From Nonomuraea coxensis DSM 45129 (GTDB lineage Bacteria > Actinomycetota > Actinomycetes > Streptosporangiales > Streptosporangiaceae), in the NCBI RefSeq assembly GCF_019397265.1, contig NZ_CP068985.1:1178001-1242000 (forward strand): DNA of 64,000 nucleotides. The letters run 5' to 3'. The notes under the pieces were generated by a model. It did no database searches. It was not told where the DNA came from and saw only the letters and a program-made list of their open reading frames with translations. Made by a program: the position numbers and the translations under genes. Within the stretch, counting starts at the first letter, position 1. The number at the start of each line of letters is the position of its first letter. Below, one piece after another: positions 24,824-33,473 of this stretch.

Positions 24824-27800
24824 TCAGGCGGCCAGGTCAACGGCGGTGAAGTCAATCTCCTTGAGTTCAGGATTGAACGCCGCCGGCTCATCGCCGATCT
24901 CGTCGGTGGCGTAGGCCCCGAAGCGGCGGATGTGGGCGCGCAAGTAGGGCGACAGCGCTCCGAGCTCGTCCGCGGTGATGGTCCACCCCTCGGCCACCAG
25001 GGTGCGCACCACGTCCATGAGGTCCAGGGCGTTGTGGAAGATCACGAGGTTGGCCAGCAGGGTATTAAGCTTGATCAACTTCTCCTGCTCTTCGGGGTCG
25101 TTGTCGGCGATCACGCCGTTGTTGCCGAACCCCAGCCACTGGGAGAACCCGTTGTAAGTCTCCACCTTGTTGGTCGCCGCGGTGACCCGGGCACGCAGCG
25201 CCGGGTCCGCCAGATAGCGCAGCAGCGCCACCGTGCGCACGCTGCGTCCGACCTCGCGAAAGACCTTGTAGATGCGGTTCTTGCGGGAGTTCGAGCGCAG
25301 GCGCCGCATCAGGGTGGCCGAGCTCAGCCGGCCCTCGCTGATGGAGATGGCCACCTGCATCAGGTCGCACCAGTGCCGCTCGATCAGCTCCCAGTCGATC
25401 ACGTTGCGGCCTCGGTCGCCGAACAGCGCGTCGATGTGCGGGTACACCAGGTGGGGGTCGGCTCGGAAGAAGATCAGGTCCTTGAAGTTGCGGATGCGGG
25501 GCATCAGGTCGAACCCGAAGAGCGTGGCCAGCGCGAAGACCGGGAACGACTGGCCTTGCGTGTCGGCATGCACGGTGGTCGGCTGGATGTCGGAGTCGTT
25601 GGCCAGCAGACCCTCGATCAGATAGACCGCCTCCCATACCCCGCAGGGTATGAATCTGGAGAAGAGCGCCACGTAGGTGTCGGAGACGTAGTGATAGGCG
25701 ATGCCACCCACGCCTCCATACCGGATCGAGGTCTCGGCCAGCAGATTGTCGACGTAGGTCTCAACATGAGTGCCGTCGGCGGCGACCGTGGTCCCGTCTC
25801 CCCACGCCTTGACCACGTCCAACTCGGCGAAGGCATTGACGACGCATCCGATCGCCGCGTTGAGCTTGCGGATGTCGATGTGCCGGTTGCGGATCATCGA
25901 CAGCTCCCGGGCCGAGACGCCGGTCAGGTGTTTGGCCGCCTCGTACGGCCCCAGGTTGATCCCGCCGGTGAACACCGTCAGCGAGTACCGGAACAACGGG
26001 TCGGAGATCTTCGGATCCGAGCCGGAGGCCGGCCCGAAGTGGTGGTGCCAGCCCAGCCAGTGCGCGGTGCGCGCCACGATCGACAACAGCGACCGCTCGG
26101 GCATGCGCCGCTCGATCGCCGCGGCCAGCTTCTCAGCGGCCTTCAACGTCTGCTGTCCGCGGCGCCGCTTGACCGTGGGCGCCCCATCGTCACTGATCAC
26201 CAGGTCAGCGTTGTCCTCATACCCGGCGTCCAACTCCGCGGCGGCCGCCAGGTGATTACTACGCAGGTGCGCGACGAAGCCGGCCGCCGTGCTGGGCACG
26301 CCGACCTGCTCGCAGAACCCTTCCAGCAGCGGCTCACATTCGGCCCACGGCAGCAGGTTGGCGCTCCAATCGGCGTACTCGTTCGATCCGACCACCGCGA
26401 TATCGCCGGTACGCAGTTCCTCGGCCAGGTAGGTGAAGACCATCGCCTCGAAGTGCCGCCGCGCCACCATCCCGGGACGGCCTCGGTCGGTGACGGCGCG
26501 CCGCCAGTTGCCCGAGGCGAACATGATCCCGGAGCCCGGGCCGCCGGAGCCGTCGACCGGTGGCGGCATCGGGATGAAGTCCCGCCTCAGCCCCGCGTGG
26601 GCGCGTGCGTGCTCCAGGGACGTCAGCACCGACTCATCGCGGGAGGTGGCCTTCAGCTCCAGCTTGGCGACCAGGTCGAACATCACCGCCCGGTCCCGCT
26701 TGAAGAACCGGTAGGCCAGCACCTCGTAGTTGTCTCCGTGGAAGGCCGAGACCTCCTCGATGTCGGCCAGCTGGGCGTCGAACCCGCCAGCATTGTTCAC
26801 CGCGGCCACCGCGCGCTCGGCCCCCCGGTCGGCCTCCGGGCCCTCGGGGTCCAGGTGCTCCAGCACGGTGCGGTAGGTGCCGATCAACCGCTCGCTGACT
26901 GCGCGCTGCCGCTCGCGGATGCCCTCCAGCGCGGTCCGGGCCTTCTTCAGGTTGGCTGCCACCCGCTTGCACAGCATCTCGGCCAGATCATCCCGAGCCC
27001 TCATCCGCGCCATGTGCAGCAGACAGGCCAGCAACGCCAGCCTCTTGACCGGGTTGTAGCGGGACAGGGTGTCGGCGTCCTGGGCCGCTGCTTCCCCAGC
27101 GAAATCGGTGATCTTGGTGAGGGCGATCCCCTCCAGCCACTCCCAGGTGTCGCCAAGGGCGTCGATCTCGTCCAGGTATTTCACGTGGGCATCGAACTTC
27201 GCCCAGGTGGGCCGCTGTGCCGGCTTCTTCAGCCGGTTGAACAGTGACCTACCGTCCGTTCCCACCGTCGTCAGCAGCGCACCCATGCGCTCCTGCCCGT
27301 CCACCCCCATCCGATCCACGACGCGGGTGAAGATCTCAGCGTTGACCCGAGCCCGGATCGTAGCGGCCATCTCATCCAGCGTGGTAAACCCTGGCAACTC
27401 CAGCGAGGCCTCGATCAGGCGTTCCAGCGCCACGTTGATCAGATCCGGCGGGTTGTTCTTGGCCTGCGCCGCCTCCGTGATGGCCTCGGCGGCTATGGCC
27501 CGGGCCTGCTCTTTGTCGTAGATCACACCCTGGCGTGCCCGAATCTGCTTTCGGTGCCACTTGGCCGTGCTCGCTGCCCCGTGGTCGGGCTCGACATCGC
27601 CGGCCAGACCCAGGCAGCGCCGCACGTGATCGACAACGACCTCGGGGATCTCCTCACGGGCGGGAAAACGGGCCATCTTCTGGAAGCACTTCAGCGCCAG
27701 AATCAGCGCGAACAGCGTCTGTGAACCCCTGGCGAGCTCTTGAGCCCAGTCGATCTCATCAGCCGTCGGGGTGAAGAACACGTGCAACACCCGCGCCGAG

Positions 27801-27847
27801 GTCAGGCGCTTGAACTGCGGGTAGGCGGTCCGCTCGATCGATGTCAC
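24824..27847 (-). CDS. tnpA: Tn3-family transposase TnpA
   Basis: The 1,007-residue length is standard for TnpA, which binds the terminal inverted repeats and performs replicative transposition. The RNase-H-like catalytic residues appear in order: D in VAADGTHVETYVDN, D in VHADTQGQSFPVFA (followed by FGFDLMPRIRNF) and E in ATNKVETYNGFSQW. The GTG start at 27847 lies 133 bp inside the right inverted repeat, with GAGAGGG upstream; that gap holds only its control region. The gene is uninterrupted, so the element could be active. Confidence 0.96.
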   Translation of the reverse strand: MTSIERTAYPQFKRLTSARVLHVFFTPTADEIDWAQELARGSQTLFALILALKCFQKMARFPAREEIPEVVVDHVRRCLGLAGDVEPDHGAASTAKWHRKQIRARQGVIYDKEQARAIAAEAITEAAQAKNNPPDLINVALERLIEASLELPGFTTLDEMAATIRARVNAEIFTRVVDRMGVDGQERMGALLTTVGTDGRSLFNRLKKPAQRPTWAKFDAHVKYLDEIDALGDTWEWLEGIALTKITDFAGEAAAQDADTLSRYNPVKRLALLACLLHMARMRARDDLAEMLCKRVAANLKKARTALEGIRERQRAVSERLIGTYRTVLEHLDPEGPEADRGAERAVAAVNNAGGFDAQLADIEEVSAFHGDNYEVLAYRFFKRDRAVMFDLVAKLELKATSRDESVLTSLEHARAHAGLRRDFIPMPPPVDGSGGPGSGIMFASGNWRRAVTDRGRPGMVARRHFEAMVFTYLAEELRTGDIAVVGSNEYADWSANLLPWAECEPLLEGFCEQVGVPSTAAGFVAHLRSNHLAAAAELDAGYEDNADLVISDDGAPTVKRRRGQQTLKAAEKLAAAIERRMPERSLLSIVARTAHWLGWHHHFGPASGSDPKISDPLFRYSLTVFTGGINLGPYEAAKHLTGVSARELSMIRNRHIDIRKLNAAIGCVVNAFAELDVVKAWGDGTTVAADGTHVETYVDNLLAETSIRYGGVGGIAYHYVSDTYVALFSRFIPCGVWEAVYLIEGLLANDSDIQPTTVHADTQGQSFPVFALATLFGFDLMPRIRNFKDLIFFRADPHLVYPHIDALFGDRGRNVIDWELIERHWCDLMQVAISISEGRLSSATLMRRLRSNSRKNRIYKVFREVGRSVRTVALLRYLADPALRARVTAATNKVETYNGFSQWLGFGNNGVIADNDPEEQEKLIKLNTLLANLVIFHNALDLMDVVRTLVAEGWTITADELGALSPYLRAHIRRFGAYATDEIGDEPAAFNPELKEIDFTAVDLAA

Positions 27848-27980
27848 CGGCGAGCCCTCTCTAACCGATCACCTCCAGAACCCGCACACCATAGCGGCAG
27901 ATGATCAAAATGCACCCCAGCCTTCACCAAACCGCAACCAGCCAACGCAGACGGTCACACGTCGGTGGCCATCAGAGGCC

Positions 27981-28026
27981 CTGACCAGCCCTATTAGCCC
28001 TTTCCGGCTTACTTGGTCTGCCCCCC
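27981..28026 (-). repeat. Right terminal inverted repeat of the Tn3-family element
   Basis: The reverse complement begins GGGGGGCAGACCAAGTAAGC and matches the left arm at 45 of 46 bases. The seventh C (28027) belongs to the target duplication. Confidence 0.95.
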
Positions 28027-28031
28027 CACAA
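28027..28031. repeat. Target site duplication CACAA, right copy
   Basis: This identical copy of 16429-16433 directly follows the right inverted repeat. Confidence 0.9.
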
Positions 28032-28403
28032 GCGGTGCGGTCCGCTTTGCGGATTCCCGCGCCTCGCTTCGAGGGGATCGCTCCACCTGATCGCCGGGTC
28101 ACCTTGTTCGGCGCCGGCAGCGGGTTCTACCTGGCTCAGATCGGGCAGTTCCTGTTGGCCAATCTCGCCGAGGTCGCGGCCAACGCGCTCTTCTCGGGCG
28201 AGGCGGAGCACTTCACGCGTCTCGGTCCTGGTGACAGCGCGGTCGCAATATCGCAGTCAGGTGAAACCTTCGACACGCTGGAGATGTGCCGAGTCGCCCA
28301 GCGGTGCGGCGCCGCGCTCACCTCGATCAGTAACGTGCCGAACTCCAGCCAGGAGCGGATGGCGGTCCACAGACTGCGCCAGGAGTGCGGCCCGGAGATC
28401 AGT
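28032..28403 (+). pseudogene. glmS-like aminotransferase, fragment 2 (first SIS domain)
   Basis: Joined to fragment 1 across the transposon it reads HETPQ-AVRSALRIP in frame. The fragment carries the isomerase SIS signature VTLFGAGSGFYLAQIG, then DSAVAISQSGETFDTLEM and CGAALTSISN, typical of the phosphosugar-binding domain of GlmS. It ends at EIS, where an IS inserted. There are no stop codons inside, so inactivation looks recent. Confidence 0.9.
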
Positions 28404-29403
28404 GAGCCGTTGTCGGTAACGAACAGTTGCTGTGCGTGATCTCCTTGGACCCGGCAAGCCAACCTAGTGATCAGCAAGCGTAAAGCCCCTGGTAGAAGTG
28501 GTCTTGACTAGAGATCAACTTCAGAACCAGAGGCTTCACGTGCCCACTAGTGTCACATACACCGCGACCCTCGACGTACGTCGCGAGACTGTGCTGTTCC
28601 TGGCCGCCCTGCTGCACACTGAACGCCGCCGTCGCGGCACCCGCAAAGGACGCCGGGCGCTGGGCTGCTTCGCCCAGGCAGTCTTGATCCTTCGCTGGTT
28701 CCTCGACAACACCCGGATCAAGCAACTGGCCACCGACCACCACATCAGCCGCAAGACCGCCTACCGCTACCTGCACGAAGGCATCGACGTCCTGGCAGCC
28801 CACGCCCCCGGCCTGCGGCAGGTGCTCGACAGCGCAGCCGACACGGGCCTGACTCACGTCAACCTCGACGGCATCGTCATCGCCACCGACCGCGTCGCCA
28901 CGCCCGGCCCGAACGGCGCCGACCTGTGGTGGTCGGGCAAACACAAGCACCACGGCGGCAACATCCAGGTGATCTCCGCCCCGGACGGCTGGCCGTTGTG
29001 GGTCTCCGACGTACGCCCCGGCCGCGAACATGACATGACCTGCGCCCGCACCCACGGCATCATCGCCACCCTGGCCACCGCGCGGGACACGGTGCCGGCC
29101 CTGGCCGACCTGGGATATGAAGGCGCCGCCGACGTCATCCGGGTGCCGGTGAAGAAGAAGCGCGGCCAGGCCATACTCAGCGACGACCAGCACACCTACA
29201 ACAAGCTGCTGCGGGGCCTGCGCGGCGTCGGCGAACGCGCGAACGCCCTGCTCACCGTCACCTTCAAGGCTCTGCGCCGAGTCAGCCTCGACCCCTGGCG
29301 CATCGGGCAGATCGTCCGAGCCGCACTCGTGCTACTGCACCGCGAGCACGATTGGACCATATCGGCATCACACAACGCGATCTTCGGTTACTGAGAACGA
29401 CTC
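28404..29403. mobile_element. 1,000-bp insertion sequence, IS5-like, with AGT target duplication
   Basis: Ends are imperfect inverted repeats: GAGCCGTTGTCGGTAAC on the left against GAGTCGTTCTCAGTAAC read inward from the right (14 of 17 identical), with weaker similarity for another 20 bases. A 3-bp duplication AGT (28401-28403 and 29404-29406) flanks it. Removing the IS and one AGT lets the glmS-like frame read EIS-VLSTKSVVSQAVILGR. Confidence 0.88.
28540..29394 (+). CDS. IS5-like family transposase (DDE_Tnp_4 type)
   Basis: This single-ORF transposase of about 284 residues fills the IS. The N-terminal half has a helix-turn-helix (IKQLATDHHISRKTAYRYL). The DDE domain shows D in THVNLDGIVIATDRV, D in PGREHDMTCARTH / LADLGYEGAADV, and a C-terminal basic region. 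The GTG at 28540 was chosen (AGAGG upstream); a longer GTG start at 28498 is possible. The gene ends 9 bases inside the right end of the element and appears intact. Confidence 0.8.
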   Translation: MPTSVTYTATLDVRRETVLFLAALLHTERRRRGTRKGRRALGCFAQAVLILRWFLDNTRIKQLATDHHISRKTAYRYLHEGIDVLAAHAPGLRQVLDSAADTGLTHVNLDGIVIATDRVATPGPNGADLWWSGKHKHHGGNIQVISAPDGWPLWVSDVRPGREHDMTCARTHGIIATLATARDTVPALADLGYEGAADVIRVPVKKKRGQAILSDDQHTYNKLLRGLRGVGERANALLTVTFKALRRVSLDPWRIGQIVRAALVLLHREHDWTISASHNAIFGY

Positions 29404-29406
29404 AGT

Positions 29407-29896
29407 GTGCTGTCGACCAAGTCCGTCGTCAGCCAGGCGGTCATCCTTGGGAGGCTTCGTCGGCAGAGGAGCGCTTTATCCGGTAGCGCTGGAATCCGCG
29501 CTCAAGTATAAGGAGGCCACCTACCGTCATGCGGAGGGAATGAGTGCCGGATTTTTCAAGCACGGGACAATTTCATTGATCGCGCCCGGTTTCCTCACCG
29601 TGGCTCTCATTCCCCCGCCACGCGCCGATCGCACCCTCTTTGCTGCGACCCTGGCGAATATCAGCGAAGTTTCCGCCCGCGGTGGGCGCATAGTGGCTTT
29701 TGGCCCCGCAGACCTCGGCGACGCCGACCTCCTGAGGTTCGTGGATTATCAGCCCTTGCCCTACCATGACGAAGTCATCTCCGATCTGGTGCTGCAGTTG
29801 GTGGTCGGTGAGTTGTTCGCTTACTCCAGCGCCCTTCATCTGGGTCGAGAGATCGACAAACCACGGAATCTCGCTAAATCGGTGACCGTCCGTTAG
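29407..29896 (+). pseudogene. glmS-like aminotransferase, fragment 3 (second SIS domain), with internal deletion and frameshift
   Basis: The first ~45 bases continue the glmS frame (VLSTKSVVSQAVILGR). The next recognisable GlmS sequence, GFVGRGALYPVALESALKYK, is in another frame and starts at about 29452. Intact GlmS proteins have roughly 50 more residues between these two blocks, so a deletion that also shifted the frame is inferred. The remaining part (AEGMSAGFFKHGTISLI, EIDKPRNLAKSVTVR) is normal to the C-terminus. This third lesion is independent of the two insertions. Confidence 0.85.
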
Positions 29897-29907
29897 GGTG
29901 TGTGCAG

Positions 29908-30717
29908 ATGTACAGAGAGTTTGTCGAGCACGCGCTCGGCTTGGCGTCCGAGGTGGCTCTGGACAAATTCGGCCACGTGAGCGGCCGGGTCAAGGAGGGC
30001 GACCCGCACCAGGTGCTCACCGAGGCGGACTCCGCGATCGGGAAACTGTTGCTCGGCCTGGTCCGGGAGGAGTTTCCCCGGCACAGCCTCATCGACGAGG
30101 AGGCCGGTGTTCTCGACAACAACTCCCGCTACACCTGGGTCATCGACCCCATAGACGGCACGAGCAACTTCGCGGCCGGGCTTCCGCAGTACGGGATCAT
30201 GATCGGTCTCCTGGAGGACGCCACTCCGATCGCCGGGGGCATCGCCCTGCCGGCCTTCCGGGAGATTTACAGCGCGGAGAAGGGCGAAGGCACCACCTGC
30301 AATGGAGTGCCCGTCCGGGTGGCGGCGGGGGGCGAGCTGGGTGGCCGCATGCTCTGCTACGGCATCGACGCCGATCCGGACCGTCCGGAGGTCGCGCGAG
30401 CCGAATGCGAGCTGCTGGCCGAGCTCCTGCTGGCGGGGCCGTACAAGCTCCGGAGCAGTAACTCCGCCTTCGACGTCGTCATGGTGGCGAGCGGCCGCTA
30501 CGGAGCTTTCTTGAACCGAACCTCCAAGATCTGGGACAATGTGGCGCCGCATATCGTCGTGGAGGAGGCGGGTGGACGTTGGACCGCCTTCGATGGATCG
30601 CTGATCGACTATTCCAGTCCCGTGCATCAGGCCACTCGCAACTTCACGCACTGCGGTGCGAGCCAGGCGGTGTTCCAACACATCCAGGCCGTCATACATC
30701 AGGCTCAGCCCGCCTGA
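29908..30717 (+). CDS. Inositol monophosphatase family phosphatase
   Basis: This Mg-dependent phosphatase of the IMPase/FBPase superfamily hydrolyses a small phosphorylated polyol, sugar or similar compound. Of its about 269 residues the metal-binding motifs are complete: IDEEAG, WVIDPIDGTSNFAAG and WDNVAPHIVVEEAGG. It starts 11 bases after the stop of the glmS-like gene and was probably co-transcribed with it. One reading is that GlmS made an amino-sugar phosphate that this enzyme dephosphorylated (inference). GTG 29902 is an alternative start two codons earlier. Confidence 0.88.
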   Translation: MYREFVEHALGLASEVALDKFGHVSGRVKEGDPHQVLTEADSAIGKLLLGLVREEFPRHSLIDEEAGVLDNNSRYTWVIDPIDGTSNFAAGLPQYGIMIGLLEDATPIAGGIALPAFREIYSAEKGEGTTCNGVPVRVAAGGELGGRMLCYGIDADPDRPEVARAECELLAELLLAGPYKLRSSNSAFDVVMVASGRYGAFLNRTSKIWDNVAPHIVVEEAGGRWTAFDGSLIDYSSPVHQATRNFTHCGASQAVFQHIQAVIHQAQPA

Positions 30718-30775
30718 GCGGTCGCGGCGTGATGTTACGGTCAAGCTGGTGACGGAAAGCGAGATAGGTGAGCGT

Positions 30776-30943
30776 GTGAAGATCGACGACTGGCTGCTGG
30801 AGATCCTGGCCTGTCCGGCGTGCAAGGCGCCCCTGCGCGCCGAGTCCGAGTCCGAGGAGCTGGCCTGCACGGGCTGCGGCCTGGTCTACCCCGTCCGGGA
30901 TGACATCCCCGTTCTGCTCGTCGACGAGGCCAGGAAGCCGTGA
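30776..30943 (+). CDS. Trm112-like zinc-ribbon protein
   Basis: The 55-residue protein has two CxxC knuckles, LACPACKAPL and CTGCGLVYPVRDDIPVLL, typical of the UPF0434/Trm112 family found between manB and the SIS isomerase in Streptomyces. The GTG overlaps the next gene's start by 4 bases at its stop (GTGA). A GTG at 30749 would add nine residues. Confidence 0.88.
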   Translation: MKIDDWLLEILACPACKAPLRAESESEELACTGCGLVYPVRDDIPVLLVDEARKP

Positions 30944-32046
30944 CCTGGGAGCCGGACCGGCTCGACGACCAGGCTCATCTGAGCGAGGCCGACCCCTCCG
31001 GCATGCTGCCCGCGGTCGCCGCGTCCGCGGCGCAGGTCCGCACCGGCGCCCGCGTGGCCGCCGAGGCCCACCTCGACCGGCTGCTCGCCCACGGGCGCCC
31101 GAGGGCGGTCGTGGTGGCGGGCATGGGCGGCTCGGGCGTCGCGGGCGACATGCTCGCCGCCGTGGCCGGCTCGGGTGTGCCGCTGCCGATCGTGACCCTG
31201 CGCTCCTACCAGCTTCCCGGCTGGGTGGGCGCGACCGATCTCGTCATCGCCGTGTCCGGCTCGGGCGACACCGAGGAGACCGTGTCGGTGGCCACGCAGG
31301 CCGTCCGGCGCGGCTGCACGCTGCTCGGCGTGGGGCCCGCGGGCTCCGCGCTGGAGGCGATCGCCGTCCAGGCGTCGGCGAGCTACGTGGCGGTGCCGGT
31401 CACCGGGCCGTCACGGGCCAACCTGTGGCTGCTGGCGATCCCGGCCGTCGTGGCCGCCGCCGCGCTGCGGCTGGTGAGCGTCGAGCCCGGCCTGTTCGAG
31501 CGGGTGGCGAGTGCGCTGGAGGACATGGCGAACCGGTGCCGGCCGTCCAGCGACACCTTCATCAACCCCGGCAAGTCCCTCGCGATGGACCTCGCCGAGA
31601 GCGTGCCGATGATCTGGGGCACGTCGGCCGTCACGCGGGTGGCGGCGGCCCGGCTGACCGGCCAGCTCAACGCCAACGCCAAATATCCGGCGATCTGCGG
31701 CGAGCTGCCCGAGGCGGGCCACAACCAGGTGGCCGTGTTCGACGGTCCGATGGCCGAGCGCGACATCTTCGCCGACACCTCCGGCCGCACCCTGCGGCTG
31801 GTGCTCCTGCGGGACGTCGAGGAGCATCCGCAGGTGACGCGGCAGCGCGAGGCGGCGCTGCGGCTGGCCCGCGACCGCGACGTGCCGGTGACCGAGCTGG
31901 CCGCCGAGGGCGCGCATCCGCTGGAGCGGATGGCTTCGCTGATCGGGCTCGGCGACTACGCGAGCGCCTATCTCGCGCTCGGCTACGGCATCGATCCGAC
32001 CTCTGTGTCCGCGATCACGGAACTCAAGGCAAGAATCTCCCAATAG
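30940..32046 (+). CDS. SIS-domain sugar-phosphate isomerase (bifunctional PGI/PMI-like, Rv3256c-type)
   Basis: The 368-residue protein has the sugar isomerase fold: VVAGMGGSGVAGDMLAAVAG and LVIAVSGSGDTEETV in the first SIS domain, then AGHNQVAVFDGP and AEGAHPLERMASLIGLGDYAS in the second. These resemble archaeal bifunctional phosphoglucose/phosphomannose isomerases. In mycobacteria and Streptomyces the orthologue sits between manB and manA; here both neighbours are missing, so this enzyme may carry more of the mannose-6-P supply (inference). Confidence 0.85.
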   Translation: MTWEPDRLDDQAHLSEADPSGMLPAVAASAAQVRTGARVAAEAHLDRLLAHGRPRAVVVAGMGGSGVAGDMLAAVAGSGVPLPIVTLRSYQLPGWVGATDLVIAVSGSGDTEETVSVATQAVRRGCTLLGVGPAGSALEAIAVQASASYVAVPVTGPSRANLWLLAIPAVVAAAALRLVSVEPGLFERVASALEDMANRCRPSSDTFINPGKSLAMDLAESVPMIWGTSAVTRVAAARLTGQLNANAKYPAICGELPEAGHNQVAVFDGPMAERDIFADTSGRTLRLVLLRDVEEHPQVTRQREAALRLARDRDVPVTELAAEGAHPLERMASLIGLGDYASAYLALGYGIDPTSVSAITELKARISQ

Positions 32047-32085
32047 GATCCCTCCAAGGGTTAAGCCTATGAGTGGAGAAGACCG

Positions 32086-33015
32086 GTGAGCGCGAGCGGC
32101 GGAACAAAAGCGATCATTGCGGCCCTGTCCGCCAACCTGGCCATCGCGGTGGCGAAGTTCGTGGCGGCGGCGTTCACCGGATCGTCGTCGATGCTGGCGG
32201 AGGGCATCCACTCCGTCGCCGACTCGGGCAACCAGGTGCTGCTGCTGATCGGCGGCAAGCGGGCGGCGCGGGCCAGCACGAAGGAGCACCCCTTCGGCTA
32301 CGGGCGCGAGCGCTACTTCTACGCCTTCGTGGTCGCGGTGGTGCTGTTCACCATCGGCGCGGCGTTCTCCCTCTACGAGGGCTTCCACAAGATCTCCCAC
32401 CCTGAGGAGGTCTCGGCGCCCATCTGGGCCTTCGGCGTGCTCATCTTCGCGATCATCGCGGAGGCGTTCTCGTTCCGGACCGCGATCAAGGAATCCAACG
32501 CGGTGCGCGGCAAGCAGTCGTGGGTGGCGTTCGTGCGCCGGTCGAAGTCGCCGGAGCTGCCCGTCATCCTGCTGGAGGACCTCGGCGCGCTGCTCGGCCT
32601 CATCTTCGCGCTGTTCGGCGTGACGATGGCGGTCATCACGGGCGACGGCACCTGGGACGGCATCGGCACCATGATGATCGGCGTGCTGCTGGCGATCATC
32701 GCGGTGGTGCTGGCCATGGAGACGAAGTCGCTGCTGGTCGGCGAGGGCGCCTCGCCGGAGGTGGAGGGCCAGATCCGCACCGCGCTGGAGAGCGCGCCGG
32801 AGGTGTCGCGGATCATCCACATGCGCACGCTGCACCTCGGCCCCGAGGAGCTGCTGGTGGCGGCGAAGATCGCGGTCGAGCACAACGACACGGCGGCCGA
32901 GGTGGCGCGCGGCATCGACGAGGCCGAGCGGCGCATCCGCGACGCGGTGCCGATCGCCCGGGTCATCTACCTGGAGCCCGACCTCGACCGCCTGCGCACG
33001 CCGGCGTCGAGCTGA
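32086..33015 (+). CDS. Cation diffusion facilitator family transporter
   Basis: This CDF antiporter exports divalent metals such as zinc. The 309-residue protein has six transmembrane helices and a C-terminal cytoplasmic domain (VSRIIHMRTLHLGPEELLVA). Metal-site residues are recognisable in MLAEGIHSVADSGNQ (helix II) and ILLEDLGALLGL (helix V). The metal cannot be assigned. GTG 32086 follows a GGAG site. The convergent MerR gene follows. Confidence 0.9.
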   Translation: MSASGGTKAIIAALSANLAIAVAKFVAAAFTGSSSMLAEGIHSVADSGNQVLLLIGGKRAARASTKEHPFGYGRERYFYAFVVAVVLFTIGAAFSLYEGFHKISHPEEVSAPIWAFGVLIFAIIAEAFSFRTAIKESNAVRGKQSWVAFVRRSKSPELPVILLEDLGALLGLIFALFGVTMAVITGDGTWDGIGTMMIGVLLAIIAVVLAMETKSLLVGEGASPEVEGQIRTALESAPEVSRIIHMRTLHLGPEELLVAAKIAVEHNDTAAEVARGIDEAERRIRDAVPIARVIYLEPDLDRLRTPASS

Positions 33016-33020
33016 GCCGC

Positions 33021-33371
33021 TCACCCGCCTGACGGGCGGCCGCCGGAGCGCAGCAGGCGCAGGGCCTTCTCCTTCTCGAAGTCGAGGGCCCTGCGCGGCA
33101 CCTGGATGCGCCCGATCCGCACCCCGAGGTCGCGTACGGCGGCCGCCACCGGGGGCTCGCTCAGCACCCGCAGCGCGAACGCCAGCTCGGCCGGCGAGAC
33201 GTCGAACCGCTTCTCCAGCTCCACCCCCTGCGCGACCGCGGCCAGCTCCTCGGGCCCGAAGCGGCGGTGCGCGCCCTGCTCCCGCACCGGCGGCAGCAGC
33301 CCGAGCGCCTCCCGGTACCGGAGCATTCGAGGGGACATGCCGAGCCGTCTGGCCGCTTCCGTGATGCGCAT
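33021..33371 (-). CDS. MerR family transcriptional regulator
   Basis: The 116-residue protein starts with a MerR winged helix-turn-helix ([36 protein letters not shown]) and a short dimer helix. It lacks the C-terminal cysteine metal-binding loop of metal-sensing MerR proteins, so a direct metal role next to the CDF gene is not supported. It is divergent from sahH across about 100 bp. Confidence 0.82.
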   Translation of the reverse strand: MRITEAARRLGMSPRMLRYREALGLLPPVREQGAHRRFGPEELAAVAQGVELEKRFDVSPAELAFALRVLSEPPVAAAVRDLGVRIGRIQVPRRALDFEKEKALRLLRSGGRPSGG

Positions 33372-33473
33372 TCTTACATTCTTACGTCAGTTTCGACGTC
33401 CTGCGGATGCGACCGCCGTCCGGTGCCGCCTAGACTTCTCGCGACAATCATCCGTCAGCGCGAGGGGAAACCC

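Larger units (their letters stand above)
16434..28026. mobile_element. Tn3-family transposon (11,593 bp) carrying an Rhs toxin-like gene and a TnpI-type recombinase
   Basis: Boundaries are set by 46-bp terminal inverted repeats with one mismatch, starting GGGGGGCAGACC, and by a CACAA duplication on both sides. Removing the element plus one CACAA restores the glmS-like reading frame exactly. Contents from left to right: a 341-bp gene-free stretch, a small membrane protein, a frameshifted Rhs/YD-repeat gene, a resolution-site-like palindrome, a tyrosine recombinase, and the transposase. No antibiotic or metal resistance gene is present. The low-GC stretch around 16780-17460 and the lower-GC Rhs gene contrast with the backbone and suggest the passenger came from elsewhere. 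Confidence 0.95.

Noticed and set aside
24797-27247. 816-codon open frame antisense to the transposase
   Set aside because: It has shadow composition, and the minus-strand frame carries the full TnpA catalytic motifs.
15624-29896. Treating the transposon and IS as one composite element
   Set aside because: Each has its own inverted repeats and its own duplication (CACAA and AGT), and they are separated by 377 bp of glmS-like sequence.
33372-33473. SAH riboswitch before ahcY
   Set aside because: The 102-bp leader has no recognisable conserved core or pairing of the known SAH element.
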